Source of the DNA: DAHUYF01 sp035945115
GTDB lineage: Bacteria; Pseudomonadota; Alphaproteobacteria; ATCC43930; CGMCC-115725
Direction of reading: 5' to 3'
Assembly: GCA_035945115.1 (NCBI GenBank)
Contig: DASZAN010000032.1
Location: forward strand, 62,001 to 126,000
Length of the DNA: 64,000 nt
The notes beneath the pieces were generated by a model, which was not told the DNA's origin, ran no database searches, and saw only the letters and a list, made by a program, of their open reading frames with translations. Position numbers and translations under genes: made by a program. Shown here piece by piece: positions 58,567-64,000 of the stretch (position 1 is its first letter; every line of letters begins with the position of its first letter).

Positions 58567-59808
58567 ATGGAAGCCACTATTCTCCATGCAGACTTGGACG
58601 CCTTCTATGCCTCCGTCGAGCAGCTGCTAAACCCGTCGCTACGCGGAAAGCCCATCGCCGTTGGTGGCGGGGTCGTGCTGGCAGCTTCCTACGAAGCCAA
58701 GGCCTTCGGGGTGGGCAGCGGCATGTCAGGACGGCGGGCGCGAGAGCTCTGCCCTCTAATCACTTTTGTCAGTGGCCATTTCGCTGAGTACCAACGGCTA
58801 GGTGATGCCGCCATCGGGATCGTCGGCGATTTCACGCCACTCGTTGAGCGGATTTCCATCGACGAAGCTTTTGCGGACGTGGCGGGCTGCACGCATCTCT
58901 TCGGACCACCTGCCGATATTGCGCGGGCGATCCGCCATCGAGTGCGGTCGGAGCTAGGCCTAGCCATCTCGATCGGCGTCGCGCGCACGAAGCACCTCGC
59001 GAAAATTGCCTCACAAGTGGCCAAGCCCGACGGCTTGGTGATCGTCGATCCCGATGTCGAACTGAAGTTCCTACACGATCTGCCGGTTGAGCTACTGTGG
59101 GGCGTGGGGCCAATCGCGAAGGCACGGCTGGCGGAAATCGGCGTCCATACCATCGGGCAATTGGCGAAGACGCCGGGATGGTCGCTCGATCGGCTGCTCG
59201 GGCATGCCGCCGGAGAAAAGCTCGCCGCGCTCGCCTGGAATCGCGATCCGCGGGAAATTGAGACGCATCGGCGCGGACGATCAGCGGGAGCACAGTCCGC
59301 GCTTGGCAAGAAGCTTGCTGTTGAGCAGGTATTCCGACCGACGCTAGCCCATCTCGCCGACAGGATTGCTACCCGGCTCCGAGCCAAGTCTTTGTCCGGT
59401 CGAAGGGTGACGGTCCGCGTTCGCTTTGCCGATCTCCGCTCAGTCACCCGTTCGGCAACACTCGATGCGCCAATCTCGGCGACCCCCATTCTCGCCGAGA
59501 TCGCGGAGGAGCTGGTACGCAACGCCCTCGCGCGTCACCCTCGCGAAAAGATCATCTCGCTCTTGGCAATCTCCGTGTCTCATCTCATCAACCAGAGGGA
59601 ACTGCAGCTGGAGTTGCCGCTCGGGCTTGCGGACGAAGGCCGCCGACCCGGCAGCAAGAAAGGCATGGCGCGGTGGGCGGCTGATCGCGCTGTCGATAAG
59701 ATCCGTGAGCGATTCGGTTGGGGAGCGGTCGGATACGGTTTGCCCGTGTTAGGGCTTCCCCGGTCTGTCCCAGACGAGTTTCGCACACTAGCCGAGAGGG
59801 AGCTCTGA
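58567..59808 (+). CDS. dinB: DNA polymerase IV
   Basis: 413 aa. Y-family motifs: ILHADLDAFYASVEQLLNPS (two metal Asp), RISIDEAFADVAGC (third acidic), ISIGVARTKHLAKIASQVAK and the thumb FLHDLPVELLWGVGPIAKAR. The little-finger domain follows (~240-340). The C-terminal ~60 residues (ELPLGLADEGRRPGSKKGMA) resemble alphaproteobacterial DinB with an extra tail. It carries out error-prone translesion synthesis. An SOS box lies directly upstream. The gene may be in a damage-inducible unit with the next AKR gene, which starts 35 bases later. Confidence 0.94.
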   Translation: MEATILHADLDAFYASVEQLLNPSLRGKPIAVGGGVVLAASYEAKAFGVGSGMSGRRARELCPLITFVSGHFAEYQRLGDAAIGIVGDFTPLVERISIDEAFADVAGCTHLFGPPADIARAIRHRVRSELGLAISIGVARTKHLAKIASQVAKPDGLVIVDPDVELKFLHDLPVELLWGVGPIAKARLAEIGVHTIGQLAKTPGWSLDRLLGHAAGEKLAALAWNRDPREIETHRRGRSAGAQSALGKKLAVEQVFRPTLAHLADRIATRLRAKSLSGRRVTVRVRFADLRSVTRSATLDAPISATPILAEIAEELVRNALARHPREKIISLLAISVSHLINQRELQLELPLGLADEGRRPGSKKGMARWAADRAVDKIRERFGWGAVGYGLPVLGLPRSVPDEFRTLAEREL

Positions 59809-59843
59809 CAGGCGCTTCTCCAGACCTCTCAGAAGGCTTCGAC

Positions 59844-60677
59844 ATGACGCTCGGAGACAAGATCGCTCTCAACAACGGCATCTCGATCCCACGGCTCGGG
59901 CTCGGCGTCTGTCAATTGGGTCGCGGCCGCGCCACTGAAAATGCCGTCAGCTGGGCGCTGGAGGTCGGCTACCGGCATGTTGATACCGCCGCAATGCATG
60001 GCAACGAGAGCGAAGTCGGGACGGCGCTGAAGCGTGCCTTCGCTACCGGGCTGGTGCGGCGCGAAGAGATTTTCGTCACGACGAAGCTGTGGAACAATGA
60101 TCATGGCTATGACGAGGCATTGCGCGCCTTTGATGCGAGCCATCGCCGGCTCGGATTGGATCAGATCGACCTTTTTCTTCTCCATTGGCCCGTCCCCGAC
60201 CGCCGCCTGCACGCCTGGCGCGCGCTTGAGCGCATCCTGGCCGAAGGTCGCTGCCGCGCCATCGGCGTCAGCAACTTCATGGTGCGCCATCTCGAAGAGA
60301 TCTTGCGCCATGCCCATGTTCCACCGGCGGTGAACCAGATCGAACTTCACCCCTGGTGCCAGCAACGAGATGTCGTTGCCTTCTGCGACGCACATGATAT
60401 CGCGGTCGCCGCCTATAGCCCGCTTACCAAGGGCGTGAAGCTCGGCGACTCACGTTTGACCAGACTGGCGCGTGAAGTGCGGCGTACCCCCGCGCAGGTC
60501 CTCTTGCGGTGGTCTTTACAAAAGGGCTTCGTCACCATCCCGAAGTCGGCGAAGAAAGAACGCATCATCGAAAACGCCGCGATTTTCGACTTCTCGCTCG
60601 CCGTCGAGGAGATGGCGAAGCTCGATAGCTTCAACACAGAGCATCACGTCACGTGGGACCCGCGCTCGGAGCCGTAA
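59844..60677 (+). CDS. aldo/keto reductase with Tyr-to-His change at the active site
   Basis: 277 aa from ATG 59844. The AKR barrel is clear: MTLGDKIALNNGISIPRLGL, EVGYRHVDTAAMHGNESEVG, FVTTKLWNNDHGYDEALRAF, FLLHWPVPDRRL and SNFMVRHLEEI. Of the catalytic tetrad Asp47, Lys81 and His114 are present, but Tyr is His52 (DTAAMHGNE where the family has DTAxxYGNE). Cofactor motif IPKSAKKERIIENAAIFDFS binds NADPH. With His as proton donor activity may be changed. It may be co-transcribed with dinB. Confidence 0.9.
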   Translation: MTLGDKIALNNGISIPRLGLGVCQLGRGRATENAVSWALEVGYRHVDTAAMHGNESEVGTALKRAFATGLVRREEIFVTTKLWNNDHGYDEALRAFDASHRRLGLDQIDLFLLHWPVPDRRLHAWRALERILAEGRCRAIGVSNFMVRHLEEILRHAHVPPAVNQIELHPWCQQRDVVAFCDAHDIAVAAYSPLTKGVKLGDSRLTRLAREVRRTPAQVLLRWSLQKGFVTIPKSAKKERIIENAAIFDFSLAVEEMAKLDSFNTEHHVTWDPRSEP

Positions 60678-60819
60678 GAGAGCGCTATAGGAAACTCGAG
60701 CTCGGTGCGACAAGCGGCGCGGCATTCCTCGCTTTAACCCCTGCAACGACGACGGCTCTCATGGGGGTCGTATGCGATGGTCCGCTGGCAGCGCGCTGAA
60801 GCCGTGGAGGTATGAGCGC

Positions 60820-60847
60820 CAAAGAGTTCACCATGGCGAACTCTTTG
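60820..60847. repeat. inverted repeat with 10-bp arms
   Basis: CAAAGAGTTC-ACCATGGC-GAACTCTTTG. Perfect arms with an 8-base loop. It may be an operator or a transcript hairpin, and no T-run follows. An ATG at 60812 with GGAGGT opens a 21-codon frame across the hairpin, reading MSAKEFTMANSLSTEGRSCV, a possible leader peptide. Confidence 0.5.
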
Positions 60848-60952
60848 AGCACCGAGGGTCGATCTTGCGTTCTATAATTCCTTCCCATTCTATGGTTCAA
60901 TACTGTCGAAGCTCCTTTGGTGGTCTCGACGAACATTCTAAGGACTGATTAA

Positions 60953-61717
60953 ATGGCAGAAGAGTACTTTACGAACCAGGGTGATGTTTGGGAAGAACAG
61001 CCAATCCAAGGCTCTCGCGGGCGAGACGCGGACTTGCCGTCATTTCGGCCGCTGGCACAGCCGCTCCCGCCACGCTCAGCCGATCGCCAGGCCTTGGCAA
61101 TACTAGAGGCGGCGAGGGAGCCGCCCTTCGACAAGACGCATTTCGTCATCCGTAACGTTAATCGAGAGGGACGCGCCGCATTGCTCCAATCGCCGTCACT
61201 TCCTGCCGCGGCGCTCGCCGGGGCAGTCGGGCGATCAGCACGGAACTCGAACACCGCGGCGTTCTTACGCGCGTTCCTCATCTTGGTAATTGGCGTCAGC
61301 GCCGGATACCTCGGCTCATACCTCCGTCCCGCACCCGCCCATCTCGCCAGCCCTCCGGCCGCCGCCCCGGACGCGACGGCGCTGGCGACTGGTCCCTCGT
61401 TTCCGGTTCGGCTCCAGGCAACGAGCGGCGACGAGCGCGTGGGCCAAGCGGGCATCGTGGCGCTGAGGCGCGGCGATGAATCGCTACGCATCGGCGACAT
61501 TGTCACGGCGCGACGCTTCTATGAGTTTGCCGCATCGGCCGGCATTCCGGAAGCAGCAACGGCCGTCGCTCAAACCTATGACCCCGCCTACCTCAAAACA
61601 GCGGGCGTTCGCGGCGTCACAGCCAACGCCGAAATCGCCCGCGATTGGTACGCGAAAGCCGCGAGCCAAGGTGACGCACGCGCCGCGCAGCGCCTGCAAT
61701 CGCTCGAGCGGAATTAA
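60953..61717 (+). CDS. membrane-anchored SEL1-like protein, 254 aa
   Basis: No signal peptide. Residues 1-100 are a disordered Pro/Arg-rich cytoplasmic region, residues 103-122 a TM helix (AAFLRAFLILVIGVSAGYLG), then an Ala/Pro linker and a periplasmic helical-repeat domain. Its RIGDIVTARRFYEFAASAGI and EIARDWYAKAASQGDARAAQ are two Sel1/TPR-like repeats (A-x-x-W-Y-x-x-A-A-x-x-G-x-x-x-A). Such proteins act as adaptors for envelope complexes. The partner is unknown. Confidence 0.75.
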   Translation: MAEEYFTNQGDVWEEQPIQGSRGRDADLPSFRPLAQPLPPRSADRQALAILEAAREPPFDKTHFVIRNVNREGRAALLQSPSLPAAALAGAVGRSARNSNTAAFLRAFLILVIGVSAGYLGSYLRPAPAHLASPPAAAPDATALATGPSFPVRLQATSGDERVGQAGIVALRRGDESLRIGDIVTARRFYEFAASAGIPEAATAVAQTYDPAYLKTAGVRGVTANAEIARDWYAKAASQGDARAAQRLQSLERN

Positions 61718-62166
61718 GAAGTGCGATGAAACGATCGGCCGGCCGCGTGCGGTTCATCAAGGCGGTGAACGAGCGTCACCGCAGCTCGCTCATTGGGCGT
61801 TTCCACGGCGCAACGAGGCGGGCGCATTTGTGTCGGCGGGTCGGGTGGGGCTGGGCGCGATCGTAGTTCCGCTAGGGCCGGCGACAGCCGGTTTTGTACG
61901 CTGAATTGGTGAGTGTTCAGCAAAAACCACTCCGGGCCAGGTACGGGTGTGAAATGGTTCAGATCTCACAGCCGCGACCCTTCGCGCCGGTCTGACTTTG
62001 CGCCGCACTGTGACGTTCCTCACGCCGAACGGCCCGCCTACGAACGCGCCGACACCGAAGGCGAGCAGGACGTCTTTTTCCTGGTTGACGATGGCCAGGA
62101 GCATTTCGGATCAACGAGGCGCTGGTACGACGCGCTGTTGCTGTGCGCGGGTGCGCTCGCAACGGC
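61718..62166. other. 449-bp segment without a confident gene
   Basis: Several short frames overlap on both strands. The best is a 46-codon plus-strand frame at 61726 (MKRSAGRVRFIKAVNERHRS), then an 85-codon frame at 61913-62170 with VFFLVDDGQEHFGSTRRWYD. None has a convincing ribosome binding site or family. The last frame overlaps the dehydrogenase stop on the other strand. Probably decayed DNA. Confidence 0.35.
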
Positions 62167-63186
62167 CTAGTACCCGCGCTCTCGGTCGACCACATTGACG
62201 AGCGACTCGCCGCGGATCAATCGCGCTACATTCGAAAACACGAGGTCGAAGGTTTTCGGCAAGTAGTGTTCAGGGTCATCTGACGTTACATGGGGAATGA
62301 GGAGCAAGTGATCGGTCCGCCAAAGCGGTGACGATGCCGGCAACGGCTCCGACTCATAGACATCGAGCACGGCACCCGAGAGCGCGCCAGAACGCAGCGC
62401 CTTTGCCAGCGCGGTATGATCGACGCATGCGGCGCGACCAATATTGAAGAAACCCGCACCTGACTTCATCAGACCAATTCGGCTTCGGTCCAGAAGATTC
62501 CGGGTCTCGGCAGTGAGTGGTGTCGTAAGCGCGACGAAATCTGCCTTGGGCAATACGACATCGAGCGCGTCGATGGATACCATCTCATCAACATCGGGAT
62601 GCGGGTTAAGACGGGTGCGGCGCACACCGATCACCTTTAGCCCAAGCTGCTTTGCCGCTTTCGCGACGGCGGCACCCATATCGCCCAGGCCAATGACGAG
62701 TGCGACCTTGCCGGCGATCAATGGCGAGAAGATCTGATCCCATCGCGCCGCACGTTGATTGGTCGCGATCGTCGGCAAACGCGCATTGAGCATGAGCAGC
62801 GCCATTGTCGCAGATTCACGGGTCTTTTCGAAATGCACGCCGCTATTGTTCGTGAGGATCACGTGCTTTGGCAGCCAATCGAGCGGCAAGAGCGGCTCGA
62901 TGCCCGCGGCTATGACGTGAATCCAGCGGAGCCGCGGTGCGGCTGCGGCGAGCTCTCGGAGCGGAAACTTGGTATCGCGGATGATGTCGTTCGATGTGAC
63001 GAGGCCGACGGCATCCTCAAGCCAACTCAGATCCTTGAGATCATGGCCTAAGCTGATGCGAAGTTCGGGAACGGTGCTCCGCGCCCTCGCCGATGCAATG
63101 CCTGCCTCGGTCATCTTGAAGACCGGCGGCTTGGTCGAGCGCGTTTCAAAATGAATGTGCAGATCGGATGTTGCCTGTGCGGTCAT
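62167..63186 (-). CDS. D-isomer-specific 2-hydroxyacid dehydrogenase
   Basis: 339 aa. The NAD-binding domain holds VALVIGLGDMGAAVAKAAKQ (residues ~160-180), DFVALTTPLTAETRNLL, FNIGRAACVDHTALAKALRS and GAVLDVYESEPLPASSPLWR; the catalytic His is in LLIPHVTSDDPEHY. The Arg/Glu partners appear in NIGRAACVD and DVYESEPLP. It reduces or oxidises an alpha-hydroxy/keto acid. It is divergent from the partial amidohydrolase; the 95-base gap should hold both promoters. Confidence 0.93.
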   Translation of the reverse strand: MTAQATSDLHIHFETRSTKPPVFKMTEAGIASARARSTVPELRISLGHDLKDLSWLEDAVGLVTSNDIIRDTKFPLRELAAAAPRLRWIHVIAAGIEPLLPLDWLPKHVILTNNSGVHFEKTRESATMALLMLNARLPTIATNQRAARWDQIFSPLIAGKVALVIGLGDMGAAVAKAAKQLGLKVIGVRRTRLNPHPDVDEMVSIDALDVVLPKADFVALTTPLTAETRNLLDRSRIGLMKSGAGFFNIGRAACVDHTALAKALRSGALSGAVLDVYESEPLPASSPLWRTDHLLLIPHVTSDDPEHYLPKTFDLVFSNVARLIRGESLVNVVDRERGY

Positions 63187-63281
63187 CGAAGAAGCTCGCT
63201 GTTGACAGAGCCGAGGATTACGTCCCGCCGATGACTCTATAGTATGATCATCCTCGTACTGATGTCATAGGGAGTCCCCGC

Positions 63282-64000
63282 GTGAGAAAGGTCATTGATC
63301 TCGAATGTGATCTCCCGCCGGATGAACATGGCAAGCCGCGGAAGTTCGGAACGGAGACTCTCAGTCCCGGCTTCGGCGATCCCGAGCGCCTCGACCCGCT
63401 CCCCGGCTATGGGTTCGAGAACTACGAGCGAATTTTTCCGCACCGTCGCGCAGGGGGAGCCTCGGAGGGGAGGTCGGCCCCGAAGGGCACGTCGCTCGCG
63501 GATTTCGTCAAGAGCATGGACGAGGCGGGCGTGGTGACGGGCGTCGTGGGACGCGTCCCGAATCGACTGCTTGCCGAGATCCTTCGCGCTCATCCCGGCC
63601 GCTTCATCGGATTGGCCTCGATCAGCCCATTTGACGGAATGCGCGGTGTCCGCGAATTCGAATATGTCGTCCGAGAGCTCGGCCTCGGTGGATTGCGCAT
63701 TGCCGCACTCTTCAACATGGTGCCGGCGAGCGACCGTCGCTTCTACCCGCTTTATGCCAAATGTGTCGAGCTCGACGTGCCGGTGCGGATTTACGCCTCG
63801 ATGAATTACGCCAACGATCGCCCTTATGATCTCGGGCACCCCCGCCACATCGATCAAGTTGCGATGGACTTTCCGGAGCTGCGGATCATCGCTGGTTTGA
63901 GCGGCTGGCCGTGGATCGCGGACATGGTCGGCCTCCTGCGTCGCCATCCCAATCTCCACTGCGACACCGCCGCACACCATCCGCGCTACTTCACGGTCAA
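63282..64000 (+). CDS. amidohydrolase family 2 protein (partial)
   Basis: From GTG 63282 the frame is open to the window edge (239 codons). It starts VRKVIDLECDLPPDEHGKPR, then LADFVKSMDEAGVVTGVVGR, GRFIGLASISPFDGMRGVRE and VPVRIYASMNYANDRPYDLG, then WPWIADMVGLLRRHPNLHCD. The layout is that of metal-dependent amidohydrolases of the PF04909 type (2-pyrone-4,6-dicarboxylate hydrolase, gamma-resorcylate decarboxylase and relatives). The N-terminal H-x-H ligand pair is not seen here: the position reads DLECDLP, so metal binding may differ. The end is outside the window. Confidence 0.8.
   Translation, partial: MRKVIDLECDLPPDEHGKPRKFGTETLSPGFGDPERLDPLPGYGFENYERIFPHRRAGGASEGRSAPKGTSLADFVKSMDEAGVVTGVVGRVPNRLLAEILRAHPGRFIGLASISPFDGMRGVREFEYVVRELGLGGLRIAALFNMVPASDRRFYPLYAKCVELDVPVRIYASMNYANDRPYDLGHPRHIDQVAMDFPELRIIAGLSGWPWIADMVGLLRRHPNLHCDTAAHHPRYFTV

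Noticed and set aside
61790..62104. 104-codon minus-strand frame
   Set aside because: No ribosome binding site or recognisable family; overlaps other equally weak frames.
1..64000. CRISPR arrays, rRNA genes, complete IS elements, phage structural genes
   Set aside because: Looked for but not seen: no regularly spaced repeats, no rRNA-like sequence, no intact transposase and no capsid, tail or terminase motifs.

Overview
The window reads as chromosomal DNA of a GC-rich, metabolically versatile alphaproteobacterium, probably a free-living soil or water organism of the Rhodospirillales/Hyphomicrobiales type. Three things support this: the gene order rpmH-rnpA-yidD-yidC-engB with argB nearby, an SOS box of the GTTC-N7-GTTC type in front of dinB, and an FNR/FixK-type TTGAT-N4-GTCAA box. 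There is no rRNA, CRISPR array, prophage or intact insertion sequence. One tRNA (Arg, ACG) is present.

Layout. 1-2.6 kb: the end of a siroheme nitrite/sulfite reductase, its flavoprotein partner and a siroheme synthase N-domain. 2.7-8.5 kb: argB, a 1.5-kb insertion holding a cupin and an unknown gene, then engB, yidC, yidD, rnpA and rpmH. 9-17.9 kb: a TVP38 membrane protein coupled to a flavin disulfide reductase, an orphan histidine kinase, an aminotransferase, an rRNA methyltransferase, OsmC, and an SDR/DsbA-fold isomerase pair facing an HxlR regulator across twin palindromic operators. 18-20 kb: a decayed zone with hydrolase and transposase fossils and small ORFs. 20-27 kb: an amidase, a parS-like palindrome, an FNR-box-controlled small protein, gamma-glutamyltransferase, a P1 peptidase, a purine phosphoribosyltransferase, an OmpA-like lipoprotein and tRNA-Arg. 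27-34.8 kb: one leftward unit of SDR, Asp/Glu-type racemase, ThDP enzyme and a complete LIV-type ABC importer. Facing it at 35-37 kb are a PqqC-fold protein, a HbpS-fold protein and a Rieske protein that has lost its mononuclear-iron site. 37-49 kb: membrane-homeostasis genes (DUF308, SPFH protein with a GntR repressor, a Gld-like ABC system, LysE, MscS) and a DUF1289-pirin reading frame.

49-62 kb looks accessory. Codon use is visibly less GC-biased, and there are many short unknown proteins, several of them helical or single-TM. It holds a hybrid histidine kinase next to a CRP-family regulator with two N-terminal zinc ribbons, an orphan ParA, SOS-boxed dinB, an aldo/keto reductase without its catalytic tyrosine, and an SGNH-hydrolase fragment. 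The right end returns to metabolism with a 2-hydroxyacid dehydrogenase and a partial amidohydrolase.

No single cassette here declares itself as a new defence or secretion system. The most promising leads are the zinc-ribbon CRP/hybrid kinase pair, the ParA/SOS/DinB unit within the small-protein island, the parS-like site, the GC-rich palindrome inserted in frame within the reductase flavoprotein, the racemase/ThDP/LIV cluster with its divergent Rieske group, and the DUF1289-pirin fusion.
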